Shown: positions 39,218-47,561 of the stretch, one piece after another
Position numbering within the stretch: position 1 is the first letter of the stretch
How the letters are laid out: the number at the start of each line of letters is the position of its first letter
NCBI RefSeq assembly: GCF_000764185.1
Contig: NZ_JQEC01000039.1
Location: 1-64,000 of the forward strand
Direction: 5' to 3'
Origin: Colwellia psychrerythraea
GTDB lineage: Bacteria; Pseudomonadota; Gammaproteobacteria; Enterobacterales; Alteromonadaceae
DNA length: 64,000 nucleotides
Made by a program: the position numbers and the translations under genes
Notes under the pieces: model-generated
The model's database searches: none
Told to the model about the DNA's origin: nothing
What the model saw: the letters and a program-made list of their open reading frames with translations, nothing else

Positions 39218-39685
39218 ATGAAAGGTAATAAACAAGTTATTACATTGCTTAATAGTGTTTTGGCTATTGAATTAATAGCTATTAATCAATATTTTTTACA
39301 TGCCCGCATGTACAAAAACTGGGGGTTGGACAAACTGAACAAAGCCGATTACAAACTTTCTATTGAGAAAATGAAGCAAGCTGATGACCTTATTGAACGG
39401 ATATTGTTTTTAGAGGGCTTACCCAATTTACAAGATTTAGGCCGTTTACATATAGGTGAACATGCCGCAGAGATGTTGCAATCGAATATGGACTTAGAGT
39501 ATGTCTCTCGTAAGGCTTTACAAACACTTATTGTTGAGAGTGAGAAGTTACAAGATTATATCAGTAGAGATTTAGCTGAGGACTTATTGGAAAACGTAGA
39601 AGAGCAAATCGATTGGATTGAGTCGCAACAATATATTATTGCTCATGCGGGAATAGAGAATTATTTACAGTCGATGATGGATTAG
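39218..39685 (+). CDS. bfr: Bacterioferritin subunit, haem-binding type
   Basis: 155 residues. It keeps M52, the haem-ligand methionine at the dimer interface, plus E18 and E94. It has lost E51 (Lys), H54 (Gln) and the late His (Ile131), so the ferroxidase site is broken. It is 11 bp after the ferroxidase-type gene with its own AAGGGGAG ribosome binding site, so the two are surely co-expressed. They probably form mixed 24-mers in which one subunit brings iron oxidation and the other haem for electron transfer. Confidence 0.92.
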   Translation: MKGNKQVITLLNSVLAIELIAINQYFLHARMYKNWGLDKLNKADYKLSIEKMKQADDLIERILFLEGLPNLQDLGRLHIGEHAAEMLQSNMDLEYVSRKALQTLIVESEKLQDYISRDLAEDLLENVEEQIDWIESQQYIIAHAGIENYLQSMMD

Positions 39686-39741
39686 CTGTATCCGGCTGGT
39701 AATGTTGTAAAACTGTTGAAATTCATTAGCAAATTATAAGT

Positions 39742-39936
39742 TTAAGCAACTCTAGGTTGTGCTTCGGCAATTTGCAGTAACTTTTTATTGAGTACGCGCT
39801 TAGTACACTGACAGCATTTACCACATTGCGAGCCGACATTAAGCTCATTAGTGAGCTGCTTCATAGTTTCTGCGCCATTATCTATTGCAGCTTCTATTTG
39901 TGTATCAGTGACACCATGGCAAATACAAACGTACAT
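39742..39936 (-). CDS. bfd: Bacterioferritin-associated ferredoxin Bfd
   Basis: 64 residues from the ATG at 39936; the longer frame upstream runs into the Fur box and lacks homology. The [2Fe-2S] ligands C4, C6, C38 and C41 match E. coli Bfd ('MYVCICHGVTD', 'GSQCGKCCQCTK'). Bfd docks on bacterioferritin at the haem and gives electrons to release stored iron, so it should act on the haem-binding subunit encoded next door. It is convergent with the bfr pair. Confidence 0.93.
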   Translation of the reverse strand: MYVCICHGVTDTQIEAAIDNGAETMKQLTNELNVGSQCGKCCQCTKRVLNKKLLQIAEAQPRVA

Positions 39937-39984
39937 ACTATTCCTACGTGAAAACAACTCATAATTAATGTTGCTTATAATAAC

Positions 39985-40003
39985 CTTAATGATAACAATT
40001 ATC
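39985..40003 (-). promoter_or_regulatory. Fur box upstream of bfd
   Basis: A 19-base stretch matches the Fur consensus GATAATGATAATCATTATC at 15 positions, with the core AATGATAACAATTATC. It lies about 50-67 bp upstream of the bfd start, where it would cover the promoter. It predicts that bfd is induced when iron is scarce, in line with its role in iron release. Confidence 0.8.
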
Positions 40004-40088
40004 AATAAGATTGTTTTCTAGGTAAATTAATGAGTTAGTATGTTTGTACAAAATAAGGTATTGGCTTCGACAAAGTTTTATCAAGCAG

Positions 40089-41015
40089 CTAGTAAGTTTT
40101 ATCGATATTACTTTTACTCTCAAGGAAGTCCTGATTAATAACGTGCCACTCTTTTACGCGATCGTTAAAAAAGCCAGACTGTAAAAATGCCTTGGATATA
40201 GCTCCGCGCTGCCTAAGTAGTCTTAAGCCTTTTTGCAAAGCGATGTAAGTCTCTTTGCCACGGGGATGTTTTTTGGAAATAACAAAATGTCTACTGTCAT
40301 TTAATGCTACTTTTATACCGTTAATTGCAATAATTCTATATCCATCCCCTTGATAACTAAAAGGGTAGCTTTCAGTGAAAGGGGCTAACATAACATCAAC
40401 CCATTGCATGCTCACTAGCTTGGCCATTGATAGCCACTCTTCATCGTGAATCAAGGTTTTAATATTTAGCTGCGTTAAGGTTTTCCAGTCAACATACCAA
40501 TTTTTATTTGAAACAACAGAAAGGCTTTGTAAGTCTATTAAGGATTTTGTCTCCAGAGCCATTTTGTTATCTAGTGCAGTATACAAGCCAGCCCAATATT
40601 CACCTTTTCTTATAATTGCGTCAGAAATGTATACTTCTTCACTAAAGGAACTGATTTGAGAGAGCCACATAGAGTCAAAATTAATCAGTAATAAACCTGA
40701 CTGAAGTAGTTTGATATTCCTTGCATCGTAATTTCCTACGGTAAAAGAAAATTCTAATTTTGAACCGCCTAAGGCTAGCGCTTGTTGAATTAATATAAAC
40801 TCAACAACATCTCTTGGTAAATTAGGCCCTGAAAAGTCCTTAATATCTAACACTTCGTGTTCCGCTATTTTCTTCTGTGCAAGTTGGTAAATATCAGTTT
40901 CTATAGTTATAGGTATTTTTGCTCGCTGCTCTGCGGCTATAGGCGTAATAATCAAGCTTAATAAAAGCAATAAATAACGAGGCATAAAATAAGTAAGTGA
41001 AGGACATTTTGCCAT
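40089..41015 (-). CDS. Periplasmic solute-binding-like protein
   Basis: 308 residues if the ATG at 41015 is used; a later ATG at 40985 would place the hydrophobic signal ('PRYLLLLLSLIITPIAA') right at the N terminus. Neither has a good ribosome binding site. After the signal peptide the protein resembles the amino-acid-binding (SBP_bac_3) fold used by transporters and by periplasmic sensor domains, ending in 'LRQRGAISKAFLQSGFF', a common C-terminal feature of the group. No transporter genes lie nearby, so the ligand and role are open. Confidence 0.6.
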   Translation of the reverse strand: MAKCPSLTYFMPRYLLLLLSLIITPIAAEQRAKIPITIETDIYQLAQKKIAEHEVLDIKDFSGPNLPRDVVEFILIQQALALGGSKLEFSFTVGNYDARNIKLLQSGLLLINFDSMWLSQISSFSEEVYISDAIIRKGEYWAGLYTALDNKMALETKSLIDLQSLSVVSNKNWYVDWKTLTQLNIKTLIHDEEWLSMAKLVSMQWVDVMLAPFTESYPFSYQGDGYRIIAINGIKVALNDSRHFVISKKHPRGKETYIALQKGLRLLRQRGAISKAFLQSGFFNDRVKEWHVINQDFLESKSNIDKTY

Positions 41016-41196
41016 AAGTATAGTTGTAGTTTGAATCTTGATACGTACTAAGGTTGATGATAAAAAAGAGCTTAATTTGCCAAGTTTAACATCACTTTTA
41101 AGTGATATGTGATATTCGGCTAGCTTAATCAAAGGCTAAAACAATACTCATAGAAAGTGAGTTAGATTTGCTCAGTTAATGGTATGAACACTCCTC

Positions 41197-42423
41197 TTAT
41201 AAGGTTTTTCCATGAGGTAAAACGGCATTTGAGAAAATAATTCCGGCAACTAGAGACATGAATATTAAAAATGTTTGTGAGCCTAAATCTGGAACATTTA
41301 ACATATTCTCTCCTGACACTGCACTATTTAAACCAATATATACTTTAGAGCCGGGAACGAGTACAACTAAGCCAAGTAGTCTTACAATACTTGAGGGTAG
41401 GTTCATAATCCGAGAAAATAAATTACTATATAAACCCAGTGCAAAAGCGCCAACAAACGCACCTAAAGCGACGCCTAAATATTCACTTGCCCAAATGCTG
41501 ACACCAAAAGCGATATAACCCGAAATCATCCCCCATGGCGCATCTTTTAACCTTACTTTAAACAGTATAACTAAACTTGCAGAAAGAGTAGTTACTGCAA
41601 GCCATGAGGTCCATACCGGCATAGTTTCAGGAGGTAGGAATACAGCTGTGCCCCAAGTTAAACTACCTAATGCCATACCTAGTACTGCACCAAAGTAAAG
41701 TTTAAATAGCACCATAATACTGTCCATGATACGCGCCGTCCCTGACATTAAATGTCGAGCAGCAAGCTCAGATAAACCTACAGTTAGTGACAAGCCTGGA
41801 ATAAAAACAATAATGCTAGATAGAATAACCATAGGGATATTGATACTAGGATCAAATATTGATATTGCTGAGGCTAATAGTGATGCTACGAGTGCTGAAA
41901 TTGGCTCTAATAAATCGGACATACGTCGAGATTTTTCTGCCCACAAAACAAAAAGAAAAGTCACCCATCCTAAAATTGTCGACCAAAACACATCGTGCCA
42001 ACTAGTATGCATTAACATGGCAAAAGCACCACTTGATGCGCCAAAAGCTAAGAAGGATAAAAATATTCCGTAAGGTGCAGGTTTGTTTTTTACTTCAGCT
42101 AAACGATCAATTGCTTCGTCTAGTGTGCGTTGACCATTTATTAATTCATCAACAAGCTCATCAATACGTGCTAAAGAGCCAAGATCAATATCACCAGGAC
42201 TAACACGCACTAAATGATTATATTGCTGATCATCTTCGTCATCAGATAAGATAAAAGTTAACGCGGTGGGCGTTATAATAAATGAAGCGCGAATGTCGAG
42301 AAATTTAGCAATGGATAGTAGGTTGTCTTCAAGGCGATAAGCGGTAGAGCCCAACTTATGTAGAGCTTTGCCTAATTTGATGATAAAACGACGTTTTTGG
42401 TAAAAATTATCGGATTGCTGCAT
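41197..42423 (-). CDS. ThrE-type threonine/serine exporter, fused form
   Basis: 408 residues. The N-terminal cytoplasmic domain ('LGKALHKLGSTAYRLEDNLLSIAKFL', DUF1212/ThrE) is followed by about ten membrane segments, including those of the second half (ThrE_2/DUF3815-like). In E. coli these parts are two proteins, YjjP and YjjB; here they are one chain, as in corynebacterial ThrE. The likely role is export of small amino acids or, for YjjPB, succinate. The substrate is not shown by the sequence. Confidence 0.83.
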   Translation of the reverse strand: MQQSDNFYQKRRFIIKLGKALHKLGSTAYRLEDNLLSIAKFLDIRASFIITPTALTFILSDDEDDQQYNHLVRVSPGDIDLGSLARIDELVDELINGQRTLDEAIDRLAEVKNKPAPYGIFLSFLAFGASSGAFAMLMHTSWHDVFWSTILGWVTFLFVLWAEKSRRMSDLLEPISALVASLLASAISIFDPSINIPMVILSSIIVFIPGLSLTVGLSELAARHLMSGTARIMDSIMVLFKLYFGAVLGMALGSLTWGTAVFLPPETMPVWTSWLAVTTLSASLVILFKVRLKDAPWGMISGYIAFGVSIWASEYLGVALGAFVGAFALGLYSNLFSRIMNLPSSIVRLLGLVVLVPGSKVYIGLNSAVSGENMLNVPDLGSQTFLIFMSLVAGIIFSNAVLPHGKTL

Positions 42424-42521
42424 TGCGATATAAAATGGTAAGTTGCACTACTAGCTATGGTAATCGATTTTGCTAAAACTGGGTATAAAAAACTACTTAA
42501 AAAATAAATAAAGAGAAAAAT

Positions 42522-42695
42522 ATGACGTTAATAATTATTTTGGCTTGTGTGTTTTTAGCTGTGTTCTTGATGGTTACTTTGGGAGAGAGGTTTGGTAAAC
42601 CCATGACAGATGAGCAACAGGGAAAGTACAGTAAAGTTATTCGCATATTGGTGTTCGTTGCAATAGTTGGCGCCATTATCAAAACAATGCTTTAA
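42522..42695 (+). CDS. Small membrane protein, 57 residues
   Basis: An ATG frame of 57 codons with AAAGAGA shortly upstream. Two hydrophobic helices (about 3-20 and 39-53) flank a polar, charged loop ('GERFGKPMTDEQQGKYSK'). The hydrophobic-polar-hydrophobic pattern and sensible ribosome binding site support it against the reverse-strand frame over the same bases. It is divergent from the exporter gene and upstream of the class II aldolase gene. Function unknown. Confidence 0.7.
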   Translation: MTLIIILACVFLAVFLMVTLGERFGKPMTDEQQGKYSKVIRILVFVAIVGAIIKTML

Positions 42696-42781
42696 ATGGC
42701 GTCAAACGGCTTTATTGCCTGTTAATCATCAGGTAAAATCTAGTCATAATGATTAACTCCTATACATAGAGAATTACTGTA

Positions 42782-43552
42782 ATGCTGCAATTGCCTAAAC
42801 TTGATTTAAAAAATAAAGTATCTAGCCAAGAATGGCAATTACGGGTCGATTTAGCGGCCTGTTACCGATTATTGCAAATGCATGGTTGGGATGACCTTAT
42901 TCATACCCATATTTCTGTCCGTATTCCTGATACTGAACATATTTTAATTAATGCTTTTGGTTTGGCTTTTGAAGAAATTACTGCGTCAAATTTAGTCAAA
43001 ATTGATATCGACGGTAATATTATCGATAAGGACTGCCCATTTGAAATAAACCCTGCTGGTTTTACTATTCACAGTGCCGTGCATGAAGTACGTCATGATG
43101 ATATCTGCGCCTTGCATATACATACCAACGAAACCATTGCCGTAGCAAGTGTTGAAGGGGGGTTGTTACCACTAAGCCAATACTCTATGTTTGCCTTAGC
43201 TTCGATGAGTTACCATGATTATGAAGGCCTAGCGGTTAATGATGAAGAAAGGCTAAGATTGCAAAATGATTTAGGTGATAAAAACTTTATGTTACTACGA
43301 AATCATGGCGCCTTAACTATGGGCAAGACTATAGGTGATGCGTTTATGCATATGTATGATTTAACTCGTGCCTGTGAAATACAGTTGCAAGTAATGGCAT
43401 CTGGTATGAAACCTATTTATGCCCCGCAATGCATTATCGATGGTATCAAAGCGCAAGCTAATATTGTTCATGCTGGCGAGACAGGTGGGCAAAAAGCATG
43501 GCCTGCGATGTTACGTCGAGTCTATCGCAATGACCCTAGCTTCGCACTTTAG
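42782..43552 (+). CDS. Class II aldolase/adducin family protein
   Basis: 256 residues. The zinc site of the family is visible: His pair in 'ICALHIHTNETIAV' and a third His in 'LLRNHGALTMG', plus an acidic residue upstream. The family includes fuculose-1-phosphate aldolase, ribulose-5-phosphate epimerase and other activities, and this long N-terminal variant is of unknown substrate. It lies 212 bp before the enolase-superfamily gene in the same direction, which suggests, but does not prove, a shared sugar pathway. Confidence 0.85.
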   Translation: MLQLPKLDLKNKVSSQEWQLRVDLAACYRLLQMHGWDDLIHTHISVRIPDTEHILINAFGLAFEEITASNLVKIDIDGNIIDKDCPFEINPAGFTIHSAVHEVRHDDICALHIHTNETIAVASVEGGLLPLSQYSMFALASMSYHDYEGLAVNDEERLRLQNDLGDKNFMLLRNHGALTMGKTIGDAFMHMYDLTRACEIQLQVMASGMKPIYAPQCIIDGIKAQANIVHAGETGGQKAWPAMLRRVYRNDPSFAL

Positions 43553-43707
43553 CTCATATCCCTAGCGTTAAGATTTAGCTTGAAAGTAAGCTTATATGCA
43601 AGCCCGGTTATTAATTAGCTCATTTTAGTATTGTTACTTTTGCAAATAAGCTATTAATCTTTAACGCAACAATTGTGGCTGCTTTAGAGAGTCATTTATA
43701 AAAAAAC

Positions 43708-43734
43708 TAGAGCGAAATACTGTATCTTCGCTAG
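43708..43734. promoter_or_regulatory. Imperfect palindrome before enolase-superfamily gene
   Basis: CTAG-AGCGAA-ATAC faces GTAT-CTTCG-CTAG with one or two base slips, centred near 43721. It is 31 bp upstream of the ATG at 43765. It could be an operator for a sugar-responsive repressor. No regulator gene is seen nearby. Confidence 0.3.
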
Positions 43735-43764
43735 CACATCTCACCTAAAATAATTGAGAAAAAT

Positions 43765-44940
43765 ATGAAAATAACTCATGTTGAAGTTTTTGATATCCAT
43801 TGCCCCAAACGCATTGGTTGGAACCCTGTTTTTATCCGAATTCATACCGATGAAGGTATTAGCGGTGTAGGTGAAGCGGGTTTAGCATATGACTGGGGAC
43901 ATAGTGCTGCTGCTGCCATGATTAAAGAAATCAGTGAGGCGGCACTTATTGGTTTTAACCCGTTTAATACAGAACTGTTGTGGTCACGTATGTTACGTGA
44001 GAGTTTTTGGGGCTTAGGCGGCGGACCGGTTTTATATTCAGCCATGAGCGCTATTGATACAGCACTCTGGGATATCAAAGGCAAAGCTTTAGGTGTACCT
44101 GTTTACCAATTGCTAGGCGGTAAAGTAAATGACAAATTACGTACTTATGCTAGTCAACTTCAGTTTGATTGGGACAGTGAGATTAAGAAATTAATTGAAC
44201 CGGAGCAATACGCTGAAGCTGCGTTAAAAGCCGTGGCAGAAGGCTATGATGCGGTAAAAGTTGATCCTATTGTTTATAATGGTGATGGCAGTTCCTCTTT
44301 TGATCGAACAAAATTATTTACTAAGCCGCAAATGCGTTTATTTGGTAATCGATTACGGGCTATTCGTGATGCTGTTGGTGAAGATGTTGATATTATTTTT
44401 GAATCACACTCACTAATGGGCGCGGCATCTGCTATTCAAATGGGCAGAATCGTTGAAGAAGTTGGCTGTATGATGTATGAAGAGCCGGTTAACTATTTAA
44501 ATCCAGCGGTACATAAAAAGGTATCGGATAACGTTAATGTGCCGATTGCTGGTGGTGAACGTTTATATCATCGTTGGGATGTAAGACCTTATTTTGAAGA
44601 TCAAAGCATTGATGTATTACAGCCTGATGTAGGTTTATGTGGTGGCTTTACCGAATCGAAAAAAGTGTGTGACTATGCAGACGTTTATGATATTCGTATC
44701 CAGGCACATGTTTGTGGCGGACCTGTGGCAACCGCAGCATCATTACACTTAGAAACGGCTATTCCAAACTTTTTAATCCATGAACATCATACATACGCGA
44801 TTAAAGACTGGAACAGAGAGCTGTGTTTACAAGACCCGCAACCGGTGGATGGTTTCTTCCAAGTGACTGAAGTTCCAGGTATTGGTATCGAACTTAACGA
44901 TAAAGTGGTAAAAAGATCGCCAAACGTTACTATTAAGTAA
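43765..44940 (+). CDS. Enolase-superfamily acid-sugar dehydratase or cycloisomerase
   Basis: 391 residues of the mandelate racemase/muconate lactonising group. An N-terminal capping domain (1-~125) is followed by the barrel: K165-V-D167, metal ligands E213 (in 'FESHS'), E239 (in 'YEEP') and E265 (in 'GGERL'), and probable base H315 ('QAHVCGGP') with D288. The set fits dehydration of a sugar acid such as a galactonate/arabinonate type or lactone isomerisation; the substrate is not resolved. The amidohydrolase (possible lactonase) and SDR genes end 7 bp away on the other strand, supporting a sugar-acid route. Confidence 0.8.
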   Translation: MKITHVEVFDIHCPKRIGWNPVFIRIHTDEGISGVGEAGLAYDWGHSAAAAMIKEISEAALIGFNPFNTELLWSRMLRESFWGLGGGPVLYSAMSAIDTALWDIKGKALGVPVYQLLGGKVNDKLRTYASQLQFDWDSEIKKLIEPEQYAEAALKAVAEGYDAVKVDPIVYNGDGSSSFDRTKLFTKPQMRLFGNRLRAIRDAVGEDVDIIFESHSLMGAASAIQMGRIVEEVGCMMYEEPVNYLNPAVHKKVSDNVNVPIAGGERLYHRWDVRPYFEDQSIDVLQPDVGLCGGFTESKKVCDYADVYDIRIQAHVCGGPVATAASLHLETAIPNFLIHEHHTYAIKDWNRELCLQDPQPVDGFFQVTEVPGIGIELNDKVVKRSPNVTIK

Positions 44941-44947
44941 TTGAGCT

Positions 44948-45928
44948 TTACTCTTTGGCAGTAGAAAGCTGATAAATACCAAGCGCATTGTCATACAGCA
45001 ATGCGCTTTTTTCTTTTTCACTACACTGCTTTATTACTGACGATTGAAGAATATCCTGCCAATAACGGCCATAAGTCTTATTATCTGGTTTATCGGCCAG
45101 CTTATTACCTACCTCATTATCTAAGTTTCTACCTAGTAAACACAGCGGGAAGTTACTGGCTAACATCACTCGTTCAATTGAAAACGTCTCTATACAAAAG
45201 TTTGTTACCCCTGAAAACCATGACATTTCATATTGTCGGTCTGCCATCTCCCAACCAGAGCACTTAATAAATACATTGGGGAGTAGGGCAAGCTCACTGA
45301 TATTTTTTCGCCATAAAAGCCATGCTTTTCCCCTGATGTCTTTCGGTGGGAAAGCAGCATGATTGATGATAAAACGAAGTTGAGCATTGTTGGTGATAGT
45401 TTCTATTAATAACGGCATAACCTGCATGGCATTCTCATCAGCCAATGGCAATTGCAGTTCAAAAATAAAGTAAGGTAGCTTATTAAGGCTAGCAAAGTTT
45501 ATTTGGGCGTTTTGATTGGTTAAAATACTATAAGCTTGCTCATCAAGAATATGGCGAACACCTATCATATTAGAGTGTTGCTGTAATATATCCAGTGTCT
45601 TAATAAAGTCTAAAGGCGGTGCTAATAGGTCAATGCTAGCTACTGTTCGACACTTTGGATAAGGCACATTTTCAATGGCTAAGTTATCGAGGTATTCAAG
45701 CTCACGCCAAGGATGTACATTATCAAAGCCAGCTTCTATATGAACAAAGCCACTGAGGTTGATGTTACCTACTAGGGCAAAACTATTGGTTAAATCATCA
45801 ATTGAAAAGTCTTGCTGAATGATTGATTTATCAGGCCAAAAAGGAGGGTTCTCTGATTTAAGCCAATGGTAATCACCTTGTGAGCGGTCAAATAAATGTA
45901 GATGTGGATCAATAATATTAACGGTCAT
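44948..45928 (-). CDS. COG3618 amidohydrolase, probable sugar lactonase
   Basis: 326 residues from the ATG at 45928, chosen because 'IIDPHLHLFD', the metal-binding N-terminal motif, then falls near the start. A longer frame from 46015 overlaps the SDR gene. Other family blocks: 'MIGVRHILDE', 'FIINHAAFP' and 'VMLASNFPL' near the C terminus, where the usual Asp-containing 'FGSDWP' is changed to 'ASNFP'. The family includes 2-pyrone-4,6-dicarboxylate and L-fucono/L-rhamnono lactonases. The altered late motif makes the reaction less certain. Confidence 0.78.
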   Translation of the reverse strand: MTVNIIDPHLHLFDRSQGDYHWLKSENPPFWPDKSIIQQDFSIDDLTNSFALVGNINLSGFVHIEAGFDNVHPWRELEYLDNLAIENVPYPKCRTVASIDLLAPPLDFIKTLDILQQHSNMIGVRHILDEQAYSILTNQNAQINFASLNKLPYFIFELQLPLADENAMQVMPLLIETITNNAQLRFIINHAAFPPKDIRGKAWLLWRKNISELALLPNVFIKCSGWEMADRQYEMSWFSGVTNFCIETFSIERVMLASNFPLCLLGRNLDNEVGNKLADKPDNKTYGRYWQDILQSSVIKQCSEKEKSALLYDNALGIYQLSTAKE

Positions 45929-45989
45929 AGTATTTAGGTTGTAACTGTTGAGTGCTTTATTTTCGGTTTTTTTAATTTGTAAATATTGG

Positions 45990-46730
45990 TTATTGCGCGG
46001 TGTAGCCCCCATCAATCACTTGTAAGCTACCAGTGATAAATTTTGCTTTATCAGACGCTAAAAATAGTACTAATTCTGCCACTTCTTCAGGTTGCCCTAA
46101 TCTTTGTAAAGGCTGCAAGTTTGCTTCCTCTTGATGTACCTCAGCCTTATTCGCGCCTGACCTCTGACAATAATTATCAATCGCCTGATGATATAACGGT
46201 GTTTCAATAGTGCCGGGGCAAACTGCATTGGCACGAATGTTAAAGCTGGCGTAATCAAGAGCCGTTGTTTTAGCAATAGAGGCTAGGGCGCTTTTACTCA
46301 AGTTATAAGCAAAAGAGTTATGCTTGGCAATTAAGGCCTGATCAGAAGCCATCAACAAGATTGAACCATTGTTGTGTGCTTTCATTGAAGGTAATACTGC
46401 CTTTATTGCCGCATAAGCACCTTTAACATTGATGTTGAATACTTTGTCTAAATCAGCTTCACTGGTATTTTCAATATTGGCAGAAAAATGAATGCCGGCG
46501 TTTGATACTAAAACATCGATGGTATGCTGTTTAGCTATGTCCGTAATTATTTTGGTAACTTGATCAATGTTGGTGACGTCACATTGGCGGTACTCACTTT
46601 TGAAGTCAGCACCTAGGAGGGAAGGAGACAAATCTAAATTAAAAACTAGGTAATCATTCTCAACGAATAACTTAACTATACTCAAACCAATCCCAGAGCT
46701 ACCACCAGTGATCACACATACTTTTTTCAT
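45990..46730 (-). CDS. Short-chain dehydrogenase/reductase
   Basis: 246 residues (an ATG three bases upstream is equally possible). The Rossmann motif 'CVITGGSSGIGLSI', 'VSNAGIHF', catalytic Ser ('LLMASDQ') and Tyr-Lys in 'FAYNLSKSAL', and the C-terminal 'VIDGGYTA' are all typical of classic SDRs. With the lactonase-like gene directly downstream, oxidation of a free sugar to its lactone is a reasonable guess (similar pairs act on L-fucose or L-rhamnose). Confidence 0.87.
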   Translation of the reverse strand: MKKVCVITGGSSGIGLSIVKLFVENDYLVFNLDLSPSLLGADFKSEYRQCDVTNIDQVTKIITDIAKQHTIDVLVSNAGIHFSANIENTSEADLDKVFNINVKGAYAAIKAVLPSMKAHNNGSILLMASDQALIAKHNSFAYNLSKSALASIAKTTALDYASFNIRANAVCPGTIETPLYHQAIDNYCQRSGANKAEVHQEEANLQPLQRLGQPEEVAELVLFLASDKAKFITGSLQVIDGGYTAQ

Positions 46731-46903
46731 CAAATAAATCCAATTAACGCAATTATGATAAATGATACCTGTTAGCGTATCTAAGTTCCATAAAGTTCAG
46801 CTTCATGAAGTTAATATCTATTAACTTTAATTCCTAATGAACCCCTGCACTTTGAATGATAATGGGTATATAATATTGGCAATTAGATTAAAGAGGTTTT
46901 TCC

Positions 46904-47374
46904 ATGATAGCTTGTGGTGTAGAAATTAAAAGTAATGATGCAATAATTTGCATCATGTCAAAAGAAAATAACTTGTATGATATCCCTCATACACGTGTAC
47001 AAAAAATCAGCCTTGATAATGCAGGTGATGCAGAGCAAGTACAAAAATTTCAATTTACTTTTGCCAAGTTGATGGAAGATTACCAAGTTACTCATGTACA
47101 GATTAAAGGCCGAGCTTTAAAAGGTAAATTTTCTGGTGGTCCTATTGGTTTTAAAATTGAAGCAGCTATTCAATTGATTAGCGATTTGAACGTTGAAATA
47201 TTGGCAGGTAGCTTTATCAAAAAAGAATTATCGAAAAGCCAAATTGATATAGATTTTAGAGACACTGGCTTAAAGCAATATCAAGAAGAAGCATTCACTA
47301 CAGTATTTGCGTACTTAGAATCTCAAAATAATGCCTATAACGTCCAGCCAGAAAGTAATAATCAAGCAGATTAA
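46904..47374 (+). CDS. DUF3010 family protein
   Basis: 156 residues. The whole protein ('MIACGVEIKSNDAIICIMS' through 'EILAGSFIKKELSKSQID') matches my memory of the DUF3010 family, small cytoplasmic proteins of marine gammaproteobacteria with an RNase H-like look at the N terminus. Function unknown. AAGAGG precedes the ATG, and a strong terminator follows the gene, so it is a single-gene unit. Confidence 0.8.
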   Translation: MIACGVEIKSNDAIICIMSKENNLYDIPHTRVQKISLDNAGDAEQVQKFQFTFAKLMEDYQVTHVQIKGRALKGKFSGGPIGFKIEAAIQLISDLNVEILAGSFIKKELSKSQIDIDFRDTGLKQYQEEAFTTVFAYLESQNNAYNVQPESNNQAD

Positions 47375-47414
47375 ACTTTATAGTACTTAACTTTGTGCAT
47401 AATTAGTTAAATTT

Positions 47415-47448
47415 AAAAAGCTTAGTGATGAATGTCACTAAGCTTTTT
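47415..47448 (+). terminator. Rho-independent terminator after DUF3010 gene
   Basis: A 14-bp perfect stem (47415-47428 with 47435-47448) around a 6-base loop, ending in a run of T. It starts 40 bp after the stop codon. The symmetric A/T ends would allow it to work on both strands. Confidence 0.88.
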
Positions 47449-47561
47449 TATTGTGGAACTTGCCAATTTTGTGTTTATATTTATTACTTTAAAAGCACTT
47501 TTACTTCATATAGGATATCTATAGTTAACAGGGAATATTATTTTATTTAAGGAAAGTTATA

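Noticed and set aside
42497..42682. 61-codon minus-strand frame
   Set aside because: Covers the plus-strand small membrane protein gene, which has the better ribosome binding site and amino acid pattern.
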